Below, one piece after another: positions 1 through 8,374 of a stretch of DNA of 44,442 bases. Origin of the DNA: an uncultured Oscillospiraceae bacterium. Lineage in GTDB: Bacteria > Bacillota > Clostridia > Oscillospirales > Oscillospiraceae. Positions within the stretch are counted from its first letter, which is position 1. Each line of letters starts with the position of its first letter. The notes under the pieces are model-generated. The model saw only the letters and a list, made by a program, of their open reading frames with translations, had not been told where the DNA came from and did not search any database. Made by a program: the position numbers and the translations under genes. Location: the NCBI GenBank assembly GCA_944385405.1, contig CALWXB010000013.1, positions 1-44,442 of the forward strand, written 5' to 3'.

Positions 1-755
1 GGGTGAACCCGGAGTGCTCTACCCAGGAGGACCACGCCATCTACGATCCCTGCGCCCCCGGTTCCCGGCTGGGCACCACGCTGGAAAACTTCCGGCCGGA
101 GCAGCTGCCGCTGCTGGACGGTCTCCACTTCCACACTCTCTGCGAGCAGGACGCCGACGACCTGGAGCGGACTCTGGACGCCTTTGAATCCAAATTCGGC
201 CCCTGGCTTACGGGATTGAAATGGATCAATCTGGGGGGCGGGCACCACATCACCCGCCCCGGCTATCAAACGGAGCGGCTCCTGGGCCTCATCGCCCGGC
301 TGCAAAACCGATACGGCGTGGAGGTCTATCTGGAGCCCGGCGAGGCAGTGGTGCTCAACGCAGGCTTTCTCTATACCCGGGTGCTGGACACCCTGCGCAA
401 CGGCCTGGACATCGCCATCCTGGACACCTCCGCCGCCTGCCATATGCCGGATGTGCTGGAGATGCCCTACCGTCCTCCCCTGCGGGACGCAGGCGAGCCC
501 GGCGAAAAGCCCTTCACCTACCGCCTGGCAGGCCCCACCTGCCTGGCAGGCGACATCATCGGGGATTACTCCTTCGACCGCCCGCTCCAGCCGGGAGATC
601 TTCTCTGCTTTGAGGACATGGCCCTCTATACCATGGTCAAGACCAACACCTTCAACGGTATGCCCCTGCCGGACATCGTCTGGCAGGACGCCGCCGGAGA
701 ACGGACGCTGGTACGCCGATTCGGGTATGAGGACTTCAAGACCCGCCTTTCCTGA
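1..755 (+). CDS. nspC: Carboxynorspermidine decarboxylase, 3' part
   Basis: PLP-dependent decarboxylase of the alanine-racemase fold (Orn/DAP/Arg decarboxylase group 2) that makes norspermidine or spermidine from the carboxy-polyamine in the cytosol. The visible part starts inside the conserved NPE(C/Y)S stretch and runs to the end of the protein. It includes LNLGGG-like WINLGGGHH, the PLP-phosphate site EPGEAVV, and the C-terminal GPTCLAGD motif with the Cys used at the partner active site. About 250 residues are seen of roughly 380, so the true start lies upstream of the window; the GTG at 3 is an internal codon. It probably follows a carboxynorspermidine synthase gene outside the window. 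A strong bidirectional terminator follows directly. Confidence 0.93.
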   Translation, partial: VNPECSTQEDHAIYDPCAPGSRLGTTLENFRPEQLPLLDGLHFHTLCEQDADDLERTLDAFESKFGPWLTGLKWINLGGGHHITRPGYQTERLLGLIARLQNRYGVEVYLEPGEAVVLNAGFLYTRVLDTLRNGLDIAILDTSAACHMPDVLEMPYRPPLRDAGEPGEKPFTYRLAGPTCLAGDIIGDYSFDRPLQPGDLLCFEDMALYTMVKTNTFNGMPLPDIVWQDAAGERTLVRRFGYEDFKTRLS

Positions 756-757
756 CA

Positions 758-795
758 AAAAGGCCGGCCTCCGTTTCGGAGGCCGGCCTTTTTTG
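758..795. terminator. Bidirectional intrinsic terminator between nspC and amt
   Basis: The stem AGGCCGGCCTCC / GGAGGCCGGCCT with loop GTTTC is flanked by an A-run on the left and a T-run on the right. It can end nspC on the plus strand and amt on the minus strand, the two genes that converge here. Confidence 0.9.
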
Positions 796-810
796 AAATC
801 GCCGTGGATC

Positions 811-2529
811 TCACTCCACATCCTGAAGGGCGTCGTATCCCTCTTCGCCGGTGCGGACTTTCACTGCATTCTCCACGTCGTAGACGAAGATCTTGCCGTC
901 GCCGATGTGGCCCGTATAAAGCACCTTTTTGGCCGTCTCGATGACATCCCGGACTGGCACCTTGCTGACCACGATGTCCACCTGGACTTTGGGCAGCAGC
1001 GTCGCTTCCACCTGCACGCCGCGGTAATACTCCAGCCGCCCCTTCTGGGCGCCGCAGCCCAGGACATGGGAGACGGTCATGCCGGTGATGCCCAGGCGTG
1101 TCATGGCCGCCTTCAGGGCCTCCAGGCGGGACTCCTTGCAGAGGATCTGGATCTTGGTGAGCTTGGGCCGGTCCGCAGAGACCGCCGCCGGCTCCGTCCT
1201 GACAGGGATGGCTTCCGCGGCAGGCACATCACCGGTGATCACCGGCGCTTCCTCGCCGTCGTCAGCCGTCAGCGTATCGGGCATCATGGCAAACCCTGCA
1301 TAGGCGGTGAGCAGGCCATGCTCGGACAGATCCAGGCCCGCCAGCTCATCCGCAGCGTCCGCCCGCAGCCCAACAGTGTGCTTGAGCAGCTGGAACACCA
1401 CGGTGATCACCACCGCCACATACAGCGCCACCGTCACCACGCCCAGGGCCTGCACCCCCAGGAAGTGGAAGCCGCCGCCGTAGAGGAGACCGCGCTCCGT
1501 GGACGCGCCGTCGGCAAACACACCGGTGAGGATCGTGCCCAGAGCGCCGCACACGCCGTGCACCGAGATGGCGCCCACAGGATCGTCGATCCGGACCACC
1601 TTGTCGAAAAACTCCACTGCCAGCACGATGACGATGCCGAACACCAGACCCATGACGGCGGCGCCCACCGCGTCCACCGCGTCGCACCCGGCGGTGATGC
1701 CCACCAGGCCCGCCAGCGCGGCATTGTAGGTCATGGATACATCCGGCTTGCCGTAGCGCAGCCAGGTGAAGATCAGGGTCGCGCAGCAGGCCACCGCAGC
1801 GGCCAGGTTCGTGTTGAAGAACACCCGGCCCGCCCGGACGATGAGCTCGTCGGTGTCCATTCCCACCGTGGATGCACCATTGAAGCCGAACCAGCAGAAC
1901 CACAGAATGAACACGCCCAGGGCGGCAAAGGTCAGGTTATGGCCAAGGATGGCCCGGGGCTTGCCGTCCTTCCCGTACTTGCCGATGCGGGGCCCCAGGA
2001 TGGCGGCGCCCACCAGGGCGCACACGCCGCCCACCATATGGACTGCGGTGGAGCCTGCAAAATCATGGAAGCCCAGCTCTGCCAGCCAGCCGCCGCCCCA
2101 GATCCAATGTCCGGAGATGGGGTAGATAAACAGAGAGATGGCCGCGGAATAGATGCAGTAGGCGCTGAATTTGGTGCGCTCGGCCATGGCGCCCGACACG
2201 ATGGTGGCGGAGGTGGCGCAGAAAACCGTCTGGAAAATGGCGAAGGCCCACAGGGGAACGCCCGCCGGGAGGATATGGCTGTAATCCTGCGTCACCAGCG
2301 GGTCCAGCCACCCGAAGAGTCCGGACCCCAGGCCAAACATCATCCCGAATCCGAACAGCCAGAAGCAAGGCGTACCGATGCAGAAGTCCATCAGATTTTT
2401 CATCAGGATATTGCCGGTGTTTTTCGCCCTGGTGAATCCGGCCTCGCACATGGAGAACCCCGCCTGCATGAAGAACACCAGGGCCGCTCCCAACAGCACC
2501 CAAATGGTGTTGACCGCACTATATGTCAT
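811..2529 (-). CDS. amt: Ammonium transporter with fused C-terminal P-II domain
   Basis: Membrane channel of the Amt/MEP/Rh family (residues 1 to about 395, about 11 membrane segments) joined through a linker (about 396-455) to a complete P-II (GlnK-type) domain (about 457-565). The Amt signature DFAGSTAVHMVGG is at 156-168 and the pore histidines are probably H164 and H324. In the P-II part the T-loop carries QKGRLEYYRG, so the usual uridylylation-site tyrosine position is kept, and the B-loop reads TGHIGDGKIFV. Length 572 aa against about 400 for Amt alone. P-II domains bind ATP/ADP and 2-oxoglutarate and gate the channel. Here the sensor is covalently attached. It lies 71 nt after glnN on the same strand, with RBS GAGGG before ATG, so it is probably cotranscribed. 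Confidence 0.95.
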   Translation of the reverse strand: MTYSAVNTIWVLLGAALVFFMQAGFSMCEAGFTRAKNTGNILMKNLMDFCIGTPCFWLFGFGMMFGLGSGLFGWLDPLVTQDYSHILPAGVPLWAFAIFQTVFCATSATIVSGAMAERTKFSAYCIYSAAISLFIYPISGHWIWGGGWLAELGFHDFAGSTAVHMVGGVCALVGAAILGPRIGKYGKDGKPRAILGHNLTFAALGVFILWFCWFGFNGASTVGMDTDELIVRAGRVFFNTNLAAAVACCATLIFTWLRYGKPDVSMTYNAALAGLVGITAGCDAVDAVGAAVMGLVFGIVIVLAVEFFDKVVRIDDPVGAISVHGVCGALGTILTGVFADGASTERGLLYGGGFHFLGVQALGVVTVALYVAVVITVVFQLLKHTVGLRADAADELAGLDLSEHGLLTAYAGFAMMPDTLTADDGEEAPVITGDVPAAEAIPVRTEPAAVSADRPKLTKIQILCKESRLEALKAAMTRLGITGMTVSHVLGCGAQKGRLEYYRGVQVEATLLPKVQVDIVVSKVPVRDVIETAKKVLYTGHIGDGKIFVYDVENAVKVRTGEEGYDALQDVE

Positions 2530-2560
2530 GGTAAACCCTCTTTTCTCTCAAACACACACT

Positions 2561-2580
2561 TATATGAATCTATATGAATC
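2561..2580. repeat. 10-bp tandem repeat in glnN-amt spacer
   Basis: Two exact copies of TATATGAATC lie head to tail between glnN and amt. On the amt strand a small hairpin (CGCGG-GAAAA-CCGCG, about 2583-2597) lies just before it. It has no T-run, so it may be an mRNA-processing or spacer element; the role is unknown. Confidence 0.5.
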
Positions 2581-2600
2581 GCCGCGGTTTTCCCGCGTGC

Positions 2601-4691
2601 TCAGCGGACACTGAACAGCAGGTCGCCGTAGGTGGGATAGGGCCAGCAGTCGGAGGCCGTCAGCGTCTCCGCCTCGTCCGCAGCGGCCCGCAGGGCGCTC
2701 ATGGACGGCAGCACCTCATCCCGGATCCGTCCAGCCGTGACGGTGACGTCGCTTTCCGTCTGCAGCTCCGCCATGAGACGCTCCAGCGACTCTGTCCGCC
2801 CGGCGATGCGGTCCGTCAGTCCGGAGAGCCGGCGCACCAGATCCCGCTCATACAGGCACATCAGCTCCGGATCCGCAGCCTTCTTGACAGAAGCGGAAGA
2901 GGCCACCCGGGCAGCGTATGCCTCCACGGCGGGCAGGATATCCCGCCGGGCCATATCCACCATGGTCAGTGCCTCAATGCTCACGCTCTTGCAGTAGTTC
3001 TCCATGGTGATCTCATAGCGGGACTCCAGCTCCGCCTGGGTGTAGACCTTCAGGCCGGTGAGCATCTCCATGTTCTTCTTCTCCAGCAGGCAGGGGACAC
3101 AGTCCGGCGTGGTGCGCAGGTTGGCAAGTCCCCGACGGGCGGCCTCCTCCAGCCAGGCATCGTCGTAGCCGTTGCCGTTGAAGATGATCCGCTTGTGATC
3201 CCGGATGGTATCCTGGATCAAGGTGTGGAGCGCGGCGTCCAGGTCCCCGGCCCCCTCCAGGCGGTCGGCAAACTTGCGCAGGGTATCCGCCACGGCGCTG
3301 TTGAGCATGATGTTGGCGCAGGCGATGGAGTTGGAGGAACCCAGCATCCGGAACTCAAACTTGTTGCCGGTAAAGGCGAACGGCGAGGTCCGGTTGCGGT
3401 CGGTAGTATCCCGGAGGAACCGGGGCAGCGCCGGAACGCCCAGCTTCATGCGGATACGCTCCGCTCCCTGGTAGGGAGCGTCCGATTCGATGGACTTGAG
3501 CACCGCGGTGAGCTCGTCGCCCAGGAAGATGGACACCACGGCAGGCGGCGCCTCGTTGGCGCCCAGCCGGTGATCGTTGCCGGCAGTGGCCACAGCTGTG
3601 CGCAGGAGGTCCTGATAGTCGTCCACCGCCTGGATCACAGCGCACAAAAACAGCAGGAATTGGGCGTTTTCGTGGGGCGTCTCACCGGGGGAGAGCAGAT
3701 TCACACCGGTATCCGTGGACATGGACCAGTTGTTGTGCTTGCCGGAGCCGTTGACGCCGGCAAAGGGCTTTTCATGCAGCAGGCACACCAGACCATGGCG
3801 GGCGGCCACCGTCTGCATGATCTCCATGGTCAGCTGGTTGTGGTCGGTGGCCAGGTTGGTGGTAGTGTAGATGGGGGCCAGCTCATGCTGGGCGGGTGCC
3901 ACCTCGTTATGCTCGGTCTTGGCCAGGATGCCCAGCTTCCACAGCTCCTGGTTGAGATCTTCCATGTAGGCCGCCACCCGGGGCTTGATGGTACCGAAAT
4001 AGTGATCGTCCAGCTCTTGCCCCTTGGGCGGTCTGGCTCCGAACAGCGTCCGGCCGGTATAGATCAGATCGGGACGGCGCCGGTAAAGCTCCGCATCCAC
4101 CAGAAAATACTCCTGCTCCGGACCCACAGAGGTGCTCACGCGCCGGACATCTTCATTGCCGAACAGCCGCAGGATCCGCAGTGCCTGACGGTTCAGTGCC
4201 TCCATGGAGCGCAGCAGCGGGGTTTTCTTGTCCAACGCCTCGCCTCCGTAGGAGCAGAAGGCCGTGGGGATGCAGAGCGTCTTACCCTTGACGAAGGCAT
4301 AGGACGTGGGGTCCCAGGCGGTATAGCCCCGGGCCTCAAAGGTGGCCCGCAGCCCGCCGGAGGGGAACGAGGATGCGTCGGGCTCCCCCTTGATGAGCTC
4401 CTTCCCGGAAAACTCCAGGATCACCCGGCCATCCGGGGCAGGGGTGATGAAGCTGTCGTGCTTTTCTGCCGTGATCCCCGTCATAGGCTGGAACCAATGG
4501 GTAAAATGAGTGGCTCCCTTCTCCACCGCCCAGTCCTTCATGGCGGCGGCCACGGCGTTGGCCACGGACAGATCCAACTTTGTACCGTCGTCAATGGTCT
4601 TTCTCAAAGAGCGGTACACATCCGCGGACAGACGGGCTTTCATCACCCGGTCGTCAAATACCATGCTGCCAAAATACTCCGGTATCATCAT
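2601..4691 (-). CDS. glnN: Glutamine synthetase type III
   Basis: ATP-dependent synthesis of glutamine from glutamate and ammonium in the cytosol. The length (696 aa) and the N-terminal block [20 protein letters not shown] are diagnostic of GSIII, not of the 440-470 aa GSI. Catalytic-core motifs visible: GPEQEYFL (about 190-197, metal-binding Glu), [13 protein letters not shown] (about 258-270) and [12 protein letters not shown] (about 312-323). It starts at an ATG preceded by GAGGTGAG. It heads an operon with the Amt-P-II fusion and is read away from the glutamate synthase operon. Its leader carries a promoter followed immediately by a terminator hairpin, which points to transcription attenuation. 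A second, type I-like synthetase is at 8375-9586. Confidence 0.96.
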   Translation of the reverse strand: MMIPEYFGSMVFDDRVMKARLSADVYRSLRKTIDDGTKLDLSVANAVAAAMKDWAVEKGATHFTHWFQPMTGITAEKHDSFITPAPDGRVILEFSGKELIKGEPDASSFPSGGLRATFEARGYTAWDPTSYAFVKGKTLCIPTAFCSYGGEALDKKTPLLRSMEALNRQALRILRLFGNEDVRRVSTSVGPEQEYFLVDAELYRRRPDLIYTGRTLFGARPPKGQELDDHYFGTIKPRVAAYMEDLNQELWKLGILAKTEHNEVAPAQHELAPIYTTTNLATDHNQLTMEIMQTVAARHGLVCLLHEKPFAGVNGSGKHNNWSMSTDTGVNLLSPGETPHENAQFLLFLCAVIQAVDDYQDLLRTAVATAGNDHRLGANEAPPAVVSIFLGDELTAVLKSIESDAPYQGAERIRMKLGVPALPRFLRDTTDRNRTSPFAFTGNKFEFRMLGSSNSIACANIMLNSAVADTLRKFADRLEGAGDLDAALHTLIQDTIRDHKRIIFNGNGYDDAWLEEAARRGLANLRTTPDCVPCLLEKKNMEMLTGLKVYTQAELESRYEITMENYCKSVSIEALTMVDMARRDILPAVEAYAARVASSASVKKAADPELMCLYERDLVRRLSGLTDRIAGRTESLERLMAELQTESDVTVTAGRIRDEVLPSMSALRAAADEAETLTASDCWPYPTYGDLLFSVR

Positions 4692-4720
4692 AACGGCTCA
4701 CCTCACACAAAAATAAAAAA

Positions 4721-4765
4721 CGGCGATGGCGTCGGCAGAAGTTTCCTTCCGCGACGCCATCGTCG
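4721..4765 (-). terminator. Leader terminator/attenuator upstream of glnN
   Basis: On the minus strand a stem CGACGATGGCGTCG / CGACGCCATCGCCG (one mismatch, inner GAAG-GAAA-CTTC) is followed by TTTTTTATTTTT, about 25 nt before the glnN start and a few bases after the predicted transcription start. A terminator inside the leader implies regulated readthrough. Confidence 0.8.
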
Positions 4766-4777
4766 TTTGATGCGCTT

Positions 4778-4807
4778 ACTATACGCCCCGGATATCCGCC
4801 CCGTCAA
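4778..4807 (-). promoter_or_regulatory. Predicted sigma-A promoter of glnN
   Basis: On the minus strand a -35 TTGACG (4802-4807), an 18-nt spacer and a -10 TATAGT (4778-4783) place the start near 4771, directly in front of the leader terminator. Confidence 0.65.
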
Positions 4808-4820
4808 TGGCAGATCTTCC

Positions 4821-4857
4821 AAAAATCACGCGGAACAGCCGCGTTTTTTTGGAAGGC
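4821..4857. terminator. Hairpin with T-run between divergent nitrogen operons
   Basis: CGCGG-AACAG-CCGCG followed by TTTTTTT, nested in an outer CTTCCAAAAA / TTTTTGGAAG stem. It lies between the two divergent promoters and resembles an intrinsic terminator readable on both strands. It could insulate the two promoters or form part of a longer leader. Confidence 0.55.
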
Positions 4858-4864
4858 GGTTTTC

Positions 4865-4893
4865 TTGACAAAGAACCGCTCCGGGAGTATTTT
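4865..4893 (+). promoter_or_regulatory. Predicted promoter of the glutamate synthase operon
   Basis: Consensus -35 TTGACA (4865-4870), a 17-nt spacer and -10 TATTTT (4888-4893). The predicted start, near 4900, is just upstream of the leader terminator at 4906-4960. The -35 also lies in a GCGGTT...AACCGC hairpin-forming sequence. Confidence 0.65.
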
Positions 4894-4905
4894 TTTACCA
4901 AGAAC

Positions 4906-4960
4906 AAGGATGTTCATTCCCGGGAAGGGTCTGCCCTTTCCAGGATGAACATCCTTTTTT
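4906..4960 (+). terminator. Leader terminator/attenuator of the glutamate synthase operon
   Basis: Long stem AAGGATGTTCATTCC / GGATGAACATCCTT with an inner GGAAGGG-TCTG-CCCTTTCC hairpin, followed by TTTTTT, within about 25 nt of the ATG at 4985. A competing hairpin GAAC-AAGGAT-GTTC can form from the upstream AGAAC and the 5' arm. Its six-base loop has A at position 1 and G at position 4, as described for ANTAR-protein RNA targets. It would disrupt the terminator stem. Confidence 0.75.
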
Positions 4961-4984
4961 ATTCTTCCGAAAGGATGATCGCCC

Positions 4985-6079
4985 ATGAAATCACTGGAAG
5001 GACAAGTGCGCATCCCCTCCGGCTGCGCGGTCTCCGCCATCATCTCCCGTGAGGGCCGCCGCATGAGCGGCCAGGCCGTCATCGACAGCATGAAGCCCAT
5101 GCACGACCGTTCCAACGGCCTGGGCGGCGGCTTTGCCGGCTACGGCATCTATCCCGAATACCGGGACTTCTTTGCCTTTCATCTGTTTTTCCGGGACCAT
5201 AGTACCCGCCGGACCTGCGAGGCATTCTTGAAGGAACGCTTCGACATCGTCCTGGCCGAGGAGATCCCGGTAGAAAAAATGCCTCAGATCACCGACGAGC
5301 CCCTGATCTGGCGGTACTTCGCCGCGCCCCTGCGCTCCGCTCTGCGGGCCATGCAGGTGGACGAGCGGGAATTCGTGGTCCGCACCGTCATGCGGCTCAA
5401 TACGGAGATCCCCGGGGCGTATGTCTTCTCCTGCGGCAAGAACATGGGGGTCTTCAAGGGCGTCGGCTATCCCGAGGAAATCGGCAGGTTCTACCGTCTG
5501 GAGACCTACCGGGGCTACTGCTGGACCGCCCACGGCCGCTATCCCACCAACACCCCCGGCTGGTGGGGCGGCGCCCATCCCTTCGCCCTGCTGGACTACT
5601 CCGTGGTCCACAACGGCGAGATCTCCTCTTACGACGCCAACCGCCGCTTCATCGAGATGTTCGGTTACCAGTGCACGCTCCAGACCGATACGGAGGTCCT
5701 CACCTATATGCTGGACTATCTGCTGCGGCGTCAGAAGCTGAGCCTGACCGAGGCTGCCGCGGTCACGGCCGCCCCCTTCTGGAGCACCATCGCCCGCCGT
5801 CCTCCCGAAGAGCGGGAGGTCCTGACCTATCTGCGCACCGTGTTTCCCAGTCTGCTGGTGACCGGCCCCTTCTCCATCATCCTGGGCTTCAGCGGCGGGC
5901 TCATGGCCCTCAACGACCGGCTGAAGCTGCGCAGCATGGTGGTGGCGGAGAAGGAGGATCTGGTGTACATTGCCAGTGAAGAGGCTGCCATCCGGGCCAT
6001 CGCCCCGGATGCGGAGCATCTCCGCTCCCCCATGGGAGGCGAGCCGGTGATCATCCGGGTAAAGGAGGGCGCTTACTGA
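4985..6079 (+). CDS. Glutamate synthase, class II glutamine amidotransferase subunit
   Basis: Ntn-hydrolase domain that releases ammonia from glutamine for the glutamate synthase reaction. The family block SGCAVSAII places the nucleophile at Cys14, so a short propeptide must be removed. Other blocks seen: MHDRSNGLGGGFAGYGIYPE, HGRYPTNTPGWWGGAHPF and HNGEISSYDANRRF (glutamine site). The 364 aa correspond to the amidotransferase part of GltB as a separate protein, as in archaeal-type and GlxB-type systems. RBS AAAGGATG precedes ATG 4985. The stop overlaps the next start (TGATG), so translation is coupled to the FMN subunit. The upstream leader carries a terminator hairpin. Confidence 0.9.
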   Translation: MKSLEGQVRIPSGCAVSAIISREGRRMSGQAVIDSMKPMHDRSNGLGGGFAGYGIYPEYRDFFAFHLFFRDHSTRRTCEAFLKERFDIVLAEEIPVEKMPQITDEPLIWRYFAAPLRSALRAMQVDEREFVVRTVMRLNTEIPGAYVFSCGKNMGVFKGVGYPEEIGRFYRLETYRGYCWTAHGRYPTNTPGWWGGAHPFALLDYSVVHNGEISSYDANRRFIEMFGYQCTLQTDTEVLTYMLDYLLRRQKLSLTEAAAVTAAPFWSTIARRPPEEREVLTYLRTVFPSLLVTGPFSIILGFSGGLMALNDRLKLRSMVVAEKEDLVYIASEEAAIRAIAPDAEHLRSPMGGEPVIIRVKEGAY

Positions 6080-7584
6080 TGAAGATCCAAGATTTCTATC
6101 CGGAATACGAGGTGGTGCGCAGCGACAGCCGCTGCACCCGGTGCCGCATCTGTGCGCAGCAGTGCGCCAACGGCGTGCACCGCTACGATGAGGCCCATCA
6201 CGTCATGCTTGCGGATGAGAGCAAATGCGTCAACTGCCAGCGGTGCGTCGCCCTCTGTCCCACCCGGGCGCTGAAGATCGTCAAAAGCGATTGTCAATTC
6301 CGGGAAAACGCCAACTGGGACGCCGACACCATCCGGGAGGTCTACAAGCAGGCAGGCTCCGGCGGCGTGCTGCTGTCCTCCATGGGAAACCCCAAGCCCC
6401 TCCCCATCTATTGGGACAGGCTCCTCATCAATGCCTCCCAGGTGACCAACCCCTCCATCGACCCCCTGCGGGAGCCCATGGAGACCCGGGTGTTCCTGGG
6501 AAAGAAGCCCACGGACGTGAAGCGGGACGTCTGGGGACGTCTGGACTGCACCCTGCCGCCCCAGCTAGAGCTGAGCATGCCGGTGATGTTCTCCGCCATG
6601 AGCTACGGCTCCATCAGCTACAACGCCCACGCCAGTCTGGCCCGGGCGGCGGAGGCCCTGGGGATCTGCTACAACTCCGGTGAAGGCGGCCTCCACGAGG
6701 ACTTCTACCGTTACGGCGCCAACACCGTGGTACAGGTGGCCTCCGGCCGCTTCGGCGTCCACAAGGACTACCTGGAGGCCGGTGCCGCCATCGAGATCAA
6801 GATGGGCCAGGGCGCCAAGCCCGGCATCGGCGGACACCTGCCCGGCGCTAAGATCGTGGGGGACGTGTCCCGCACCCGCATGGTGCCGGAGGGCTCCGAC
6901 GCCATCTCCCCCGCCCCGCATCACGACATCTACTCCATTGAGGACCTGCGCCAGCTGGTGTGCTCCCTGAAGGAGGCCACGGAATACAAAAAGCCCATCA
7001 TCGTCAAGGTGGCCGCCGTCCACAACATCGCCGCCATCGCCAGCGGCATCGCCCGCAGCGGCGCCGACATCATCGCCATCGACGGGTTCCGGGGCGGCAC
7101 CGGCGCGGCGCCCACCCGCATCCGGGACAACGTGGGCATCCCCGTGGAACTGGCGCTGGCCGCCGTGGATCAGCGGCTGCGGGACGAGGGGATCCGGGGC
7201 CAGGTCTCCATCATCGCCGGAGGCAGCATCCGCTCCTCCGCCGATGTCATCAAGGCCGTGGCCCTGGGCGCAGATGCCTGCTATGTGGCCACCGCCGCCC
7301 TGCTGGCCCTGGGCTGCCGCCTGTGCCGCACCTGTCAGAGCGGCAGGTGCAACTGGGGCATTGCCACCCAGCGTCCGGAACTGGTGGCCCGGCTGGACCC
7401 GGACGAGGGCAGCCAGCGGCTCATCAACCTGATGACCGCCTGGAAGCATGAGATCAAGGAGTTCATGGGCGGCATGGGCATCAACTCCATCGAGGCCCTG
7501 CGGGGCAACCGCCTGATGCTGCGGGGCATCGGCCTTACAGACCGGGAACTGCGGGTGCTGGGCGTTTCCCACGCTGGAGAATGA
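6079..7584 (+). CDS. Glutamate synthase, FMN and 4Fe-4S subunit
   Basis: Central synthase domain that adds ammonia to 2-oxoglutarate on an FMN TIM barrel. The N-terminus (about 1-75) has two ferredoxin-type clusters, CTRCRICAQQC and CVNCQRCVALC. The synthase domain (about 150-480) shows MGQGAKPGIGGHLPG, DGFRGGTGAAPT and a CRTCQSGRCNWG cysteine cluster like the 3Fe-4S site of GltB. Length 501 aa agrees with the archaeal-type/GlxD-like split synthase. It overlaps the gene before by one base and the GXGXG gene after. No GltD (FAD/NADPH) gene is seen here, so the electron donor is either ferredoxin or a partner encoded elsewhere; this is open. Confidence 0.93.
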   Translation: MKIQDFYPEYEVVRSDSRCTRCRICAQQCANGVHRYDEAHHVMLADESKCVNCQRCVALCPTRALKIVKSDCQFRENANWDADTIREVYKQAGSGGVLLSSMGNPKPLPIYWDRLLINASQVTNPSIDPLREPMETRVFLGKKPTDVKRDVWGRLDCTLPPQLELSMPVMFSAMSYGSISYNAHASLARAAEALGICYNSGEGGLHEDFYRYGANTVVQVASGRFGVHKDYLEAGAAIEIKMGQGAKPGIGGHLPGAKIVGDVSRTRMVPEGSDAISPAPHHDIYSIEDLRQLVCSLKEATEYKKPIIVKVAAVHNIAAIASGIARSGADIIAIDGFRGGTGAAPTRIRDNVGIPVELALAAVDQRLRDEGIRGQVSIIAGGSIRSSADVIKAVALGADACYVATAALLALGCRLCRTCQSGRCNWGIATQRPELVARLDPDEGSQRLINLMTAWKHEIKEFMGGMGINSIEALRGNRLMLRGIGLTDRELRVLGVSHAGE

Positions 7585-7631
7585 GCCGCAGCCGCGATTT
7601 CCTCATTGAAAATACGCGGAGGTATGATACT

Positions 7632-8351
7632 ATGGTAATCAATGCATCCTCTCTTTCCTATCAATCCCTCAATGAAGCCGTGCGCAGCGCCGGCGGTGAA
7701 TGCCGCATCGAAAACTGCCTGGGCCAGCGCTTCATCGGCGCAGGCCTCTCGGACTGCCGCATCTCCATCGGCGGGATCCCCGGAAACGCCCTGGGCGCCT
7801 ACCTCAACGGCGCTTCCATCCAGGTGGACGGCAATGCCCAGGACGCCGTGGGCGACACCATGAACGCCGGCACCATCGTAGTCCACGGCAGCGTGGGAGA
7901 CGCGGCGGGCTACGCCATGCGCGGCGGTGCCATTTATATCCGGGACAACGCCGGATACCGCGCCGGCGTCCACATGAAGGCCTATGGAGACCGGCAGCCT
8001 GTGATGGTCATCGGCGGCCGCGCCGGGAGCTTCCTGGGGGAATATCAGGCCGGCGGCATCATCGTGGTGCTGGGGCTCCACCCCGGTCCGCGGCCCATTG
8101 TGGGAAATTTCCCCTGCACGGGGATGCACGGCGGAAAAGTGTTCCTTCGCTCCGCCTGCGCGGACGTGGTCTTCCCCGCTCAGGTCACCGCCCGGTCGGC
8201 CGCGCCGGAGGATCTGGAGGAGATCCGTGAGGAGCTGGAGACTTTCGGGCGCCTGTTCGGAGAGAATCCGGCGGAGCTCCTGAACGCCCCCTTTACCGTG
8301 GTGACACCGGACTCCAGCACTCCTTACCGCCAGATGTACGTTGCAAATTGA
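7632..8351 (+). CDS. Glutamate synthase, GXGXG (beta-helix) subunit
   Basis: C-terminal beta-helical domain of GltB as a separate protein of 239 aa. The repeated G-x-x-G/GN-x-x pattern is clear: GIPGNALGAYLNGA, GNAQDAVGDTMNAG, GSVGDAAGYAMRGG, GGRAGSFLGEYQAGG. I chose ATG 7632 because GGAGG lies 9 nt before it; the same frame is open from ATG 7581, which overlaps the previous stop (ATGA), so 17 extra residues are possible. It completes the three-piece glutamate synthase with the two genes upstream. Confidence 0.9.
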   Translation: MVINASSLSYQSLNEAVRSAGGECRIENCLGQRFIGAGLSDCRISIGGIPGNALGAYLNGASIQVDGNAQDAVGDTMNAGTIVVHGSVGDAAGYAMRGGAIYIRDNAGYRAGVHMKAYGDRQPVMVIGGRAGSFLGEYQAGGIIVVLGLHPGPRPIVGNFPCTGMHGGKVFLRSACADVVFPAQVTARSAAPEDLEEIREELETFGRLFGENPAELLNAPFTVVTPDSSTPYRQMYVAN

Positions 8352-8374
8352 TCAAACAGAAAGCAGGTATCGCC

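Noticed and set aside
451-2577. 708-codon open frame on the plus strand across amt
   Set aside because: It is antisense to amt and rich in His, Gly and Ala as expected for a high-GC shadow frame. It has no RBS and no recognisable domain.
4721-4771. ANTAR-type hairpin in the glnN leader
   Set aside because: Scanning for six-base loops with A1 and G4 gave ATGGCG and AAGGAA, but neither has a closing stem; only the plus-strand leader has a fair candidate.
2574-4868. 764-codon plus-strand frame across glnN
   Set aside because: Shadow of the clearly conserved GSIII gene; composition and absence of motifs fit antisense reading.
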